A DNA stretch of 16,277 nt from CAZGMJ01 sp964649005 (GCA_964649005.1 CAZYMD010000120.1:1-16277); one strand, 5' to 3'. Positions 7,439 through 14,462 are shown, counted from the first letter of the stretch. Program-made: numbers and translations. The notes: a model not told the origin generated them from the letters alone.

Positions 7439-7470
7439 TTTTCGATTTACTAATTATTATTTACGATTTG
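7439..7470 (+). repeat. 32-bp direct repeat, copy 1
   Basis: A 32-bp AT-rich sequence beginning TTTTCGATTTACTAATTA and ending TTTACGATTTG. It recurs at 7570-7601 with one base change (T versus C at position 19). The two copies lie 131 bp apart, between the SRP RNA terminator and the four-helix-bundle gene. Confidence 0.85.
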
Positions 7471-7569
7471 GTTTGTGTTTGCGATGGATAGTGAAGCGTG
7501 GATCGAGGGTTTGGGTATCGGTTCGTGTAGTTAGCTAATGCGCTGACCTATGGTATCCACAGAGGGCAA

Positions 7570-7601
7570 TTTTCGATTTACTAATTACTATTTACGATTT
7601 G
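7570..7601 (+). repeat. 32-bp direct repeat, copy 2
   Basis: Second copy of the 32-bp repeat, 31 of 32 bases identical to 7439-7470. It ends 13 nt before the start codon of the four-helix-bundle gene. No third copy is seen after that gene. Confidence 0.85.
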
Positions 7602-7614
7602 TATTGGCTATCCT

Positions 7615-7914
7615 ATGGATCGGGTGGAGTTACAGGAACGGACTCAGCAATTTGCACATCGGTGTGTTAAGCTGGCTCTTGCGTTGCAGGATGGGCCGCT
7701 TGGAGGGCATATACAAAGGCAGTTGATTCGATGTTCGACCTCGGTTGCTTGTAACTACAGGGCTGCTTGTGTTGCACAATCGAGAGCAGCCTTTGTTTCC
7801 AAGCTGAGTATAGTTGTAGAGGAAATTGATGAGTCTTGCTTTTGGTTGGAGTTTGTTGTTGAGGAGAAGTTGCTGGGCAGTAAGCAAATTGGGCCGTTGC
7901 TAAGTGAGGCTTAA
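7615..7914 (+). CDS. Four-helix-bundle protein (S23/Avd-like), C-terminally truncated
   Basis: A 99-residue product of the family once named 23S rRNA intervening-sequence protein, which also includes the accessory factor Avd of diversity-generating retroelements. Recognisable family pieces are RTQQFAHRCVKLALAL (helix 1), the QLIRCSTSVACNYRAA turn, SRAAFVSKLSIVVEEIDES (helix 3) and FWLEFVVEEKLL (start of helix 4). Family members run to about 115-125 residues; this one stops early at a TAA (7912-7914), and the rest of the expected helix is still readable beyond it. No reverse transcriptase or rRNA gene is nearby, so an Avd role is not supported. No ribosome-binding site is seen. It is probably a decaying gene. 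Confidence 0.7.
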   Translation: MDRVELQERTQQFAHRCVKLALALQDGPLGGHIQRQLIRCSTSVACNYRAACVAQSRAAFVSKLSIVVEEIDESCFWLEFVVEEKLLGSKQIGPLLSEA

Positions 7915-7968
7915 GAATTGACTTGAGTCTTTGTTTCTGCGAGGAAGACTACGAGAAGTCGTAACTAA
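7915..7968 (+). pseudogene. Cut-off C-terminal tail of the four-helix-bundle gene
   Basis: Reading on in the same frame after the TAA gives ELT, then a TGA (7924-7926), then VFVSARKTTRSRN and a TAA at 7966-7968. This is the usual final helix and basic tail of the family (ELxAIxVAxxKTAxxR). With both stops read as sense codons the protein would be 117 residues, the normal family length. Confidence 0.7.
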
Positions 7969-7984
7969 TCGGGGATTAGATAAG

Positions 7985-9082
7985 ATGGATTTGAATCGAA
8001 GGGGATTTTTAGCTGCTGCGGGCATTGGGGCATTAAGTAAGGCTCTGCCTGGGGTGACGGCTTCAGATCACAGCAACAGTGGTTCAGAGGGTCCTGTGCC
8101 TATGATTCACGTTACGGACCTGTTTCGTCCACCCAGCGACCCGGACGATCATTGGGATTTGGCTTGTGTTTTTGCGCTTGCTTTTCAAGGGAAGATCGAT
8201 CTGAAGGCAGTGCTTGTCGATTCGGCTTTTGGCTATTCTTACAAAGGGAAGAATCCCGATATTGCAGCCGTAGCGCAGATGAACTACATTACCTCCCAAG
8301 CGGCTGCTATTGCGATTGGATCGCCACACAAGATGACATCGAGGACTGACGTTCAGCCTCAGGCAAGTGCGACTGAGCATGGCGGGATTGCGGTTTTGCT
8401 GAATATGCTGGAAGAATCGCGCGGGCCTGTTGTTATCAATGTGGTGGGTAGTTGCAGGGATATCGCAATTGCGGGCAGGAAGAGGCCGGATTTGTTCGCA
8501 AAGAAGTGCAAGGCGATTTATTTGAACGCGGGCAATGGCGATCCGGACCAGGCCGGGCAGGAGATTGAGTGGAACGTGAAGCTGGAACCTTTTGCGTACG
8601 CGGCGACGTTCGATATACCTTGCCCAATATACTGGATGCCCTGCATTAACGGGACATACTACAACTTCCAGCAGGGCGCGATACTGCCTTACCTTTCCGA
8701 CAGGGTGCAGAATTTCTTTGCATATATGTTCGCGGCGAAACAGGATCACAACTGGCTCGGATATCTGACCGGGGAGAAGGACCAGGCCGTTCTCGATGAA
8801 CAGGGACGCAACAAGAGAAACATGTGGTGTACAGGGGGCTTTTTCCATGCTGTGGGAGAGGCGGTGCTTTCAGACGGCAGGATAATTGACAGTGAAAAGA
8901 CGCGTGATGGTGAGGTTTGCGGATTCGAACCTGTAAGAATCGAATGTAATGACGAGGGCAGAACAAAATGGACGCCCGATGCTAACTCCAGTAACAGATT
9001 CATCTTCCGTGTTCACAACAAGGAGAAGTATGGCAGCGCAATGACAGCCGCGATGAAATCACTTTTGACGTTGCTGCCTTGA
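7985..9082 (+). CDS. Tat-exported nucleoside-hydrolase-like protein
   Basis: A 365-residue protein. The N-terminus NRRGFLAAAGIGALSKAL is a twin-arginine signal peptide. The mature part resembles the inosine/uridine-preferring nucleoside hydrolase fold: an aspartate-rich N-terminal site (VTDLFRPPSDPDDHWDLA, with D45, D52, D54, D55 and D58), the VVINVVGSCRDIAIA strand-helix in the place of the usual GPLTNIA, and EWNVKLEPFAYAATFDIPCPIYWMP in the place of FN...DPEAA....... The spacing of the first motif departs from the classic DxDxxxDD, closer to the DPDD of Sde182-like glycoside proteins, so ribonucleoside hydrolysis is not assured. The ATG at 7985 is chosen because the Tat motif follows at once. 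It sits 20 nt before dnaX. Confidence 0.72.
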   Translation: MDLNRRGFLAAAGIGALSKALPGVTASDHSNSGSEGPVPMIHVTDLFRPPSDPDDHWDLACVFALAFQGKIDLKAVLVDSAFGYSYKGKNPDIAAVAQMNYITSQAAAIAIGSPHKMTSRTDVQPQASATEHGGIAVLLNMLEESRGPVVINVVGSCRDIAIAGRKRPDLFAKKCKAIYLNAGNGDPDQAGQEIEWNVKLEPFAYAATFDIPCPIYWMPCINGTYYNFQQGAILPYLSDRVQNFFAYMFAAKQDHNWLGYLTGEKDQAVLDEQGRNKRNMWCTGGFFHAVGEAVLSDGRIIDSEKTRDGEVCGFEPVRIECNDEGRTKWTPDANSSNRFIFRVHNKEKYGSAMTAAMKSLLTLLP

Positions 9083-9102
9083 TGCATTAAAGTTATCCAA
9101 CT

Positions 9103-10803
9103 ATGGCTTATACAGTACTTGCAAGAAAATATCGTTCGCAGACTTTCGACGACGTCATCGGGCAAGATCCGATTGCCCAAACGCTCAAGAACGCTATCGA
9201 AACAGGCAGAGTCGCCCATGCATACCTGTTTACGGGCACTCGCGGGGTCGGCAAAACGACAATGGCTCGCATTCTGGCCAAGGCGCTGAATTGCCTCAAG
9301 GCCGATGCGCCGACGACAAAGCCATGCTGCAAATGCGAAAGCTGCCTGGCCGTCAATACAGGCGACGATATCGACGTGATCGAGATCGATGGCGCATCGA
9401 ATACAGGTGTAGATAACATTCGACAACTCAGAGATAATGCGATTTATAGCCCTGCCCGTTCACGCCACAAGATTTACATCATAGATGAAGTTCACATGCT
9501 GAGTACTGGGGCATTTAATGCGCTGCTGAAGATTCTGGAGGAACCGCCCAGTCATGTGAAGTTTATCTTTGCGACCACTGAGCCAAACAAGGTTCTGGCA
9601 ACGATTCAGTCACGATGCCAGCGGTTTGATTTTCGCAATATCACCCCTACGATGATCGCCCAGCAGCTCAAGGCGATTCTCAAGAAGGAAAAGATCAAGT
9701 ACGAAGACGATCTGATACTTCCGCTGGCCAAGATGGCCAATGGCTCGATGCGGGATGGCTTGAGCTTGCTGGATCGGCTTATCAGCACGGGCCAACAGCC
9801 GCTAACCGCCTCGGCGCTGGAGGAATTTTTAGGCTGTCCGAACAGTCAAAAGGTTTACAATCTTGTCGCCATGATAGGCGACAGCGACGCGGCGGGGACG
9901 CTCGGGGCCATAGATGATCTTATCACAGGGGGCATCAGCGAGGTGCAGATCGTCGATGCGCTTGTGGACTATATGCGCGACCTGATGGTGATAAAATCCG
10001 CAGGAGCTGAAAGTGAGCTTCTGATACTTACCGATCAGCAGCGGGAGCAGGCCATGGAGCTTGCAGAGAAGTTCGACATCGCAGGCCTGATATACAGCAT
10101 CGCGACGCTTGAAAAGATACGATGGGCCATTAAGAACAGCGATACGGCGAGGGTGCTGCTTGAAGCATCGCTGCTGCGATTCGCACTGAGCGAGCACTTT
10201 ATCAACGTCGATCAGTTGCTCTCGAACCAACCGCAGGGACCGGCCCACCCCATAAAAAAAAACCGCACGCTAAACGCTAAACAGACCACATCTCCGGCTC
10301 CTACGACACTACCTGCGCAGAAAAATGCGGGCGTCGCTGCAGCGCCAGCTCAATCTTCCGCCCCAGATAGCCATAAATCACAAGACGCCTCAGCCAGCGT
10401 GACACAAATATTATCTGTCTCGAACTGGCCTGAGGTCCTGGAACTTATCGCCTCCAGACTCGGCGCGGGCACAGCAGGCCTGTTGCATATCGCCTTGCCA
10501 AGCCTATTCGAAGATGGCGTTCTTACTTTGCAATTCCCCGCCACTGCGCAGACACAAATGCAGATGTGCAAAAATAATGGCAGGCCTCAGCAGATCGAAA
10601 CAGTACTTTCGGAGCACTTATCACAACCTGTGCGACTCAACTTCAAGCTGGCCGAACCAGATGAAACTCAGAGCCAATCCCAGCAGTCAGGCCCAAAAAC
10701 CATCGGCCAGAAGCGAAACGAACTGGTCAACAATCCGGCCGTCAGAACCGTCCTGGCAGGCCTGGACGCCACTGTTACAGGCATCGAGGAAAACGAATCC
10801 TGA
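9103..10803 (+). CDS. dnaX: DNA polymerase III subunits gamma and tau
   Basis: The clamp-loader ATPase that opens the sliding clamp and, as tau, couples polymerase cores at the replication fork. The 566-residue protein has Walker A GTRGVGKTT (45-53), zinc ligands C64, C75, C78 and C81, Walker B IYIIDEVHML (D128, E129), sensor-1 FATTEPNKV and the SRC arginine finger (R171). The collar domain ends near residue 375 (LLEASLLRFALSEHF). Then comes a Pro/Ala/Ser-rich linker, and a tau-specific C-terminal region from about 430. An A9 run at codons 384-387 is described separately. There is no clear Shine-Dalgarno before the ATG at 9103. No ybaB or recR follows; the next gene converges 11 nt away. Confidence 0.97.
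   Translation: MAYTVLARKYRSQTFDDVIGQDPIAQTLKNAIETGRVAHAYLFTGTRGVGKTTMARILAKALNCLKADAPTTKPCCKCESCLAVNTGDDIDVIEIDGASNTGVDNIRQLRDNAIYSPARSRHKIYIIDEVHMLSTGAFNALLKILEEPPSHVKFIFATTEPNKVLATIQSRCQRFDFRNITPTMIAQQLKAILKKEKIKYEDDLILPLAKMANGSMRDGLSLLDRLISTGQQPLTASALEEFLGCPNSQKVYNLVAMIGDSDAAGTLGAIDDLITGGISEVQIVDALVDYMRDLMVIKSAGAESELLILTDQQREQAMELAEKFDIAGLIYSIATLEKIRWAIKNSDTARVLLEASLLRFALSEHFINVDQLLSNQPQGPAHPIKKNRTLNAKQTTSPAPTTLPAQKNAGVAAAPAQSSAPDSHKSQDASASVTQILSVSNWPEVLELIASRLGAGTAGLLHIALPSLFEDGVLTLQFPATAQTQMQMCKNNGRPQQIETVLSEHLSQPVRLNFKLAEPDETQSQSQQSGPKTIGQKRNELVNNPAVRTVLAGLDATVTGIEENES
10254..10280 (+). promoter_or_regulatory. Candidate dnaX slippage / frameshift site (A9 run)
   Basis: Nine consecutive A (10254-10262) read as AUA AAA AAA AAC, which also forms the heptamer A AAA AAC. 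Loss of one A leads to a TAA at 10271-10273 after TAR (389 residues). Gain of one A, or a -1 ribosomal shift, leads to a TAA at 10278-10280 after PHAKR (about 392 residues). Either product ends just after the collar domain, that is, a gamma-sized protein. An AGGGA (10235-10239) is upstream, at a longer distance than in E. coli, and no strong downstream hairpin is seen. Confidence 0.55.
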
Positions 10804-10814
10804 TTTACTGGTCC

Positions 10815-11363
10815 TCAACTTGTCTGAGCACATTGTTCCATTGTCTTTTTTACTTGCCATCGGACGAAGTGGGGTGCGCCGCATACAAGGTAAATACCCG
10901 CTGCGAGGCGAATCGCAGCACTGCCCACATACCCCCATGTCAGATACCCACGGCTTCCTGTGAATAACTGGCGGTATCCCTCCAATTCGTATTCCCTGTT
11001 TGCAGTAAGTTCACTAATGATCCGCACCAGCAATGGCGCCGTCCAGAACAGGCACAACAATCCGACGACAACTGCCACCAGCCGAAATGCAAACGCCACT
11101 GGGCAGCGAATTTCCGGCTCGTTCTGATCCGGTTGGATAATCCGCTTGAGTAAAATACCAGGGCGATAGATGCACAAATAAAGTGCGGCCAAAGCCATTG
11201 CAATCACCAGAAGAATCGAAATTACATTTGGTGTTATTTCCACGGTGTCACGATTGCCTAACCAATAAGGCAAGAAGGCCGCAAATCGTATCGCGTATTG
11301 GAGCAGGACCAATAACGCCACCCCCGTCAGAATCACTCTCGCTAAAGTTCGCATATCTTTCAT
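10815..11363 (-). CDS. Membrane protein, tandem paralogue B
   Basis: A 182-residue protein with about four hydrophobic segments (near residues 8-30, 45-65, 90-113 and 148-168) and no recognised domain. The last segment GIYLVCGAPHFVRWQVKK closely matches GIYLVIGAPHYIRCQMKL in the gene just upstream, so the two arose by duplication and then diverged. The ATG at 11363 follows AGAGG (11378-11374) at 10 nt. Only 15 nt separate it from the stop of the upstream paralogue, so they form an operon. It converges with dnaX. Function unknown; the conserved GAPH motif near the C-terminus may be a useful search handle. Confidence 0.75.
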   Translation of the reverse strand: MKDMRTLARVILTGVALLVLLQYAIRFAAFLPYWLGNRDTVEITPNVISILLVIAMALAALYLCIYRPGILLKRIIQPDQNEPEIRCPVAFAFRLVAVVVGLLCLFWTAPLLVRIISELTANREYELEGYRQLFTGSRGYLTWGYVGSAAIRLAAGIYLVCGAPHFVRWQVKKTMEQCAQTS

Positions 11364-11378
11364 AATAATAATTCCTCT

Positions 11379-11936
11379 CTACGCGTCCTTAGACGCTTTT
11401 GCATGACCCGCCGGAATTTGTGGGCTTAACTTCATTTGACATCGGATATAATGCGGCGCCCCGATGACCAGGTATATCCCGAGTGCATTGGTGCACAGCT
11501 TCGCGAATAGCTTTAGCCATTCAGTGATGCTCATCACGAATGCCTCGTCCACATACCGGTACACAACCATCTCAACGATCAACTTCGGCGCTACTATCAA
11601 AAAAGCAATCGAACGGGCGATGAATCTGGTTTCGAGGACGAGTATCAGCAGGCCGGAGAAGACCAGAATCAGCCGAAAGCCCGCTGCTATCCACTTATCC
11701 GATATTACTGGCCCCTCCGAGTTTCCAGCAAGCCGCCTCGCCCACTCCGCATTATCAAAGGCAAATTTGAAAATCAAATACCCACAAAAAACGATAACGA
11801 CAATCAGACTAACGCTCCATGCCCAGCCTGACATGTGGATATCACTCGGTATATGCAAACATTGAAGGCCCTGGTTTAGAACGAAAATACCGAGTGCCGT
11901 GAGCATGCATTTTGCAAACAAAAGTCCTCTGGTCAT
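11379..11936 (-). CDS. Membrane protein, tandem paralogue A
   Basis: A 185-residue protein with about four hydrophobic segments (an N-terminal one near 8-25, then WSVSLIVVIVFCGYLIF, FRLILVFSGLLILVL and a C-terminal one ending GIYLVIGAPHYIRC). It is the first gene of a pair with the 182-aa paralogue. The ATG at 11936 is preferred to the TTG at 11942 because AGGAAGG (11949-11943) lies 6 nt before it. A perfect TATAAT is found 98 nt upstream. No family name is recognised. Confidence 0.75.
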   Translation of the reverse strand: MTRGLLFAKCMLTALGIFVLNQGLQCLHIPSDIHMSGWAWSVSLIVVIVFCGYLIFKFAFDNAEWARRLAGNSEGPVISDKWIAAGFRLILVFSGLLILVLETRFIARSIAFLIVAPKLIVEMVVYRYVDEAFVMSITEWLKLFAKLCTNALGIYLVIGAPHYIRCQMKLSPQIPAGHAKASKDA

Positions 11937-12033
11937 GCGCAACCTTCCTTAATCGCAACTTAACTTGACGCTATTTTACAGTTCGTTGCAAAGATTTGCA
12001 CAAAAAAACTCTCTCTATCTGCATGTTAGACGC

Positions 12034-12039
12034 ATTATA
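12034..12039 (-). promoter_or_regulatory. -10 box for the membrane-protein pair
   Basis: The minus strand reads TTG directly before TATAAT (12039-12034). The hexamer 17 bp upstream (ACTTTG) is a weak -35. It is the only perfect -10 hexamer in this gap and would give a leader of roughly 90 nt. Confidence 0.4.
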
Positions 12040-12088
12040 CAACTATAAGGTTGGCGCAAAGTCAGAATAAATTAACTGACATTTCCCA

Positions 12089-12100
12089 TATGACGTCATA
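12089..12100. promoter_or_regulatory. 12-bp perfect palindrome, possible operator
   Basis: TATGACGTCATA is a perfect palindrome. Its centre is about 55 bp upstream of the TATAAT at 12039-12034 on the minus strand, a distance where activator sites often lie. No regulator is known for it; a chance match is possible. Confidence 0.3.
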
Positions 12101-12168
12101 AACGGTTCCTTTGTCTGCTCTGATCTCCATAATATGCAGTATACAGTTCGATTTCAACGATTACTACC

Positions 12169-12200
12169 CTCAAACTTAGGGGCTTTGCCCTAAGTTTGAG
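12169..12200. terminator. Strong 13-bp hairpin between the endonuclease and membrane genes
   Basis: CTCAAACTTAGGG (12169-12181) and CCCTAAGTTTGAG (12188-12200) are perfect inverted arms around a 6-nt loop. It lies 74 nt after the endonuclease stop codon on the minus strand, so it may end or protect that mRNA. On the minus strand the T-run comes before the hairpin instead of after it, so it is not a standard intrinsic terminator. Confidence 0.5.
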
Positions 12201-12274
12201 AAAAATGCTCGTTTGACAGGCAACAGACAAGGGCATTTTCAATGCGCCAAACCATTATCCATAGCGATTGCTGA

Positions 12275-13219
12275 TCAGTCTTTGTCCGCCAGTAATAATC
12301 GCAGCTTTGCTGTTACAGGGAAGTGGTCGGAGGGATATCGGCCTTCGATCTGGTCGCAGATGATTTGTGTATCGAGCACCTCGATGTCGGCTGTTGTCAG
12401 GATGTAGTCGATTTTGTCGCCGTTTCTTCTGCCCTGGAAGCCGTTGAATGTGCCTACTTCATTCGCATCGGGATACAGGACACGGAACGTATCGACCATT
12501 GGGATCGGACACAAGGATAGTTCGCTGTCTGCGCCGCGTAATTTGGTCTCACCTTTTAGGTATGTTATTGCGGGATTACTTTCGCCTGCGTTGAAGTCGC
12601 CAGTAAGGATGAACGGCTCTGGCCTGATTCTACGTCCGATGCGCTGGGTCAGCAATACTGCGCTCTTTTCACGCGACGGCTGGGATATGTGGTCCAGATG
12701 TGTGTTGTATAGATAGAAGCCCTGCCCCGTTTTCTTATCGACAAACCTGCCCCAGGTGCAGACCCGCGTGCAGGCATTGCCCCACGTAATCGAGCCGGGC
12801 GTCTCAGGCGTATCCGAGAGCCAGAACGTCCCGGACTCATCCAACTGCAATCGCTTTCTATTGTATAGAATCGGAGAGTATTCGCTTTTCGTCTTGCCGT
12901 CTTCGCGTCCTACGCCAAGTTCGCCGTATTCAGGTAAGGCATCGCCTATCACGTCGAGCTGGAATCGCAGGGCTTCCTGCAGGCCCACCACGTCGGGCTT
13001 GTATTTGCGCAGTATGTCGACGACCATATCCCGCCGGCGTCTCCAATGGTTCTCTCCATCGTTAGCCGTACCGTAGCGGATATTGAACGTCATAACGTTT
13101 AGTTCGGTTGTGTCCGAGCTATTCTCTGCCGCCCGAAGATCAACGGAGATCGTAAGGCAAATGGCCAGACCAACCACACACACAAACAAACGCCTGCTTA
13201 ACTTCATCTCATGATTCAT
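12275..13219 (-). CDS. Exported endonuclease/exonuclease/phosphatase-family protein
   Basis: A 314-residue protein of the DNase I-like EEP superfamily, which cleaves phosphodiester or phosphate ester bonds with Mg2+. The N-terminus is a signal peptide (LFVCVVGLAICLTI, ending near LRAA). Conserved site residues are present: N46 (MTFNIRYG), E82 (VGLQEA), H174 (YNTHLDH), D208 and N210 (ILTGDFN), D271 (DKIDYI), and D298 and H299 (YPSDHFP). The set is complete, so an active enzyme is likely; the substrate is not known and could be a nucleic acid, sugar or lipid phosphate. The start at 13219 is chosen since GGAGG (13229-13225) lies 5 nt upstream and overlaps the earlier ATG at 13231. It follows larE by 45 nt on the same strand. 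Confidence 0.9.
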   Translation of the reverse strand: MNHEMKLSRRLFVCVVGLAICLTISVDLRAAENSSDTTELNVMTFNIRYGTANDGENHWRRRRDMVVDILRKYKPDVVGLQEALRFQLDVIGDALPEYGELGVGREDGKTKSEYSPILYNRKRLQLDESGTFWLSDTPETPGSITWGNACTRVCTWGRFVDKKTGQGFYLYNTHLDHISQPSREKSAVLLTQRIGRRIRPEPFILTGDFNAGESNPAITYLKGETKLRGADSELSLCPIPMVDTFRVLYPDANEVGTFNGFQGRRNGDKIDYILTTADIEVLDTQIICDQIEGRYPSDHFPVTAKLRLLLADKD

Positions 13220-13264
13220 GGCATCCTCCATAAGGAATCGATTACACTCTTTGAGCGGTCAGGC

Positions 13265-14107
13265 TCAGAGGTTTTGTTGTTTTTGCTTCTCGGATAGCGA
13301 CTCATTGAGCGAGCCTGAACGAAAGCCCTGCAAATCGAGCGTGACATATTTATAACCCAGTGACTTGAACTTCTCAACAATCTTCGCTCGTATATCGTCG
13401 CCGGTTATTGTCCCTATAGCTTCTTCTTTTACCTCGATACGTGCTATCGTATCGTGGTGGCGAACGCGAAACTCGACGAGGCCAAGGCTTCGAAGAAATT
13501 CTTCAGCTTCGTCGATCTGTCTGAGCCTTTCTTTCGTGATAGGCAGATCATACGGAATCCGCGAAACCAGACACGGATTGGCGGGCATATCGGCCGTAGG
13601 CAGTCCAAGCTCTCTGCTAATTTGGCGAATTTCCTTCTTGCTTAATCCCGCCTCAGCCAAAGGGGAACAAATATTGAACTCTTCTAAGGCCCTATTGCCT
13701 GGCCTAAAGTCCGCCTTGTCATCTGTGTTCGACCCGAAAATCACATGGTCGAATCGGCGTTGCTCTGCAATCTTCAGAAGGTTCCTGCATATACTCGACT
13801 TGCAGTGAAAGCAGCGGTCAGGTTTGTTTGCAGTGAAGCTTTTGTCGGCCAACTCATCGGGCTCTACGGTCAGTAATTCCACACCAATCTGCTCGGCCAT
13901 CGCTTTGGCGTGTTCGTATTGGCCTGAGGGTTGAACGGCGCCTATAGAAATGCACGCCAGCACGTTGTCAGCCCCCAGAGTATCGACAGCGGCTTTCAAA
14001 AGCAGCGTACTATCAACACCACCTGAAAAGGCAACGATAACTTTGCCTAAGCCTTTCAGGATATGTTTTAGTTTCTCGATTTTTTTACTAAGCGTCTCAG
14101 CCATCAT
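13265..14107 (-). CDS. larE: ATP-dependent sacrificial sulfur transferase LarE
   Basis: LarE adenylates and then thiolates the pyridinium dicarboxylate precursor of the nickel-pincer cofactor of lactate racemase, giving up sulfur from its own cysteine in the family prototype. The 280-residue protein has the PP-loop AFSGGVDSTLL (26-36), the RCFHCKS motif (C99, C102), FGSNTDDKADFRPG, and NPCLVSRIPY, where C179 matches the sacrificial cysteine in the CLxSRxPY motif. Length is normal. The ATG at 14107 overlaps the end of the upstream 81-aa gene by 11 nt, which suggests translational coupling; a later in-frame ATG at 14104 is an alternative. No larA, larB or larC is in the window, so the cofactor role here is inferred from the family only. 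Confidence 0.88.
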   Translation of the reverse strand: MMAETLSKKIEKLKHILKGLGKVIVAFSGGVDSTLLLKAAVDTLGADNVLACISIGAVQPSGQYEHAKAMAEQIGVELLTVEPDELADKSFTANKPDRCFHCKSSICRNLLKIAEQRRFDHVIFGSNTDDKADFRPGNRALEEFNICSPLAEAGLSKKEIRQISRELGLPTADMPANPCLVSRIPYDLPITKERLRQIDEAEEFLRSLGLVEFRVRHHDTIARIEVKEEAIGTITGDDIRAKIVEKFKSLGYKYVTLDLQGFRSGSLNESLSEKQKQQNL

Positions 14108-14342
14108 GCCGCCCCTGATATGCTTTCTCATAAAGGTCGTCACCGAAGTGGCGTCTGGCCCAGAGACGCCAGACTTGATCTTCAGTGGCGTGGGGATGAG
14201 CCATGCGGATGCCTGCCATGCTGAGCATCTTGCCCATACGATAAGCACTGAATATGCGATGGATCTTTTGAGCCGGGGTCATATTGCGATACAACCGGCA
14301 CAGGATTTTTTCAGCTTCAGCAGATGTGTCGCTCGCAGCCAT
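14097..14342 (-). CDS. Small conserved protein upstream of larE
   Basis: An 81-residue protein with the pattern MTPAQKIHRIFSAYRMGKML, then AGIRMAHPHATEDQVWRLWARRHFGDDL. This helix - AGIR..HP - helix layout is a familiar small-protein family of unknown function, often placed beside nucleotidyltransferase-like genes. The ATG at 14342 is preferred to the TTG at 14351; no clear ribosome-binding site is seen. It ends 11 nt inside larE. The predicted transcript start may lie in the AT-rich gap before the tRNA gene. Confidence 0.65.
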   Translation of the reverse strand: MAASDTSAEAEKILCRLYRNMTPAQKIHRIFSAYRMGKMLSMAGIRMAHPHATEDQVWRLWARRHFGDDLYEKAYQGRHDG

Positions 14343-14399
14343 ATAAATCAAACATTGAATACTAATAAATCTTTAGAGGGCTCTGGCAAAACACCCTTA

Positions 14400-14422
14400 A
14401 TTCCCACCTTCACAGGAATAAC
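14400..14422 (+). repeat. Decayed REP-like element
   Basis: The stretch starting ATTCCCACCTTCACAGG matches the intact REP-like copy at 2591-2613 at all but four positions, and each difference is G to A on this strand, mostly CG to CA. The stem no longer pairs perfectly. Confidence 0.55.
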
Positions 14423-14462
14423 TAAAACGCGAGGCAGGCTTTGCCAAAGTCTCATTTAAAAA

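Larger units (their letters stand above)
11937..12274. other. 338-bp intergenic region upstream of the membrane-protein pair
   Basis: No gene is seen here. It holds a TATAAT, a 12-bp palindrome and a strong 13-bp hairpin, each listed separately. It separates the 3' end of the endonuclease gene from the start of the membrane-protein operon, both on the minus strand. Confidence 0.6.

Noticed and set aside
7615..7968. Avd of a diversity-generating retroelement
   Set aside because: Same fold family, but no reverse transcriptase, template repeat or variable repeat is in the window.
8084..8848. 254-codon open frame on the minus strand
   Set aside because: It is antisense to the nucleoside-hydrolase-like gene, has no recognisable domain, and the plus-strand product has a Tat signal and family motifs.
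13265..14107. NadE, GuaA or TilS instead of LarE
   Set aside because: The PP-loop is shared, but the RCFHCK and PCLVSRIPY motifs and the 280-residue length fit LarE.
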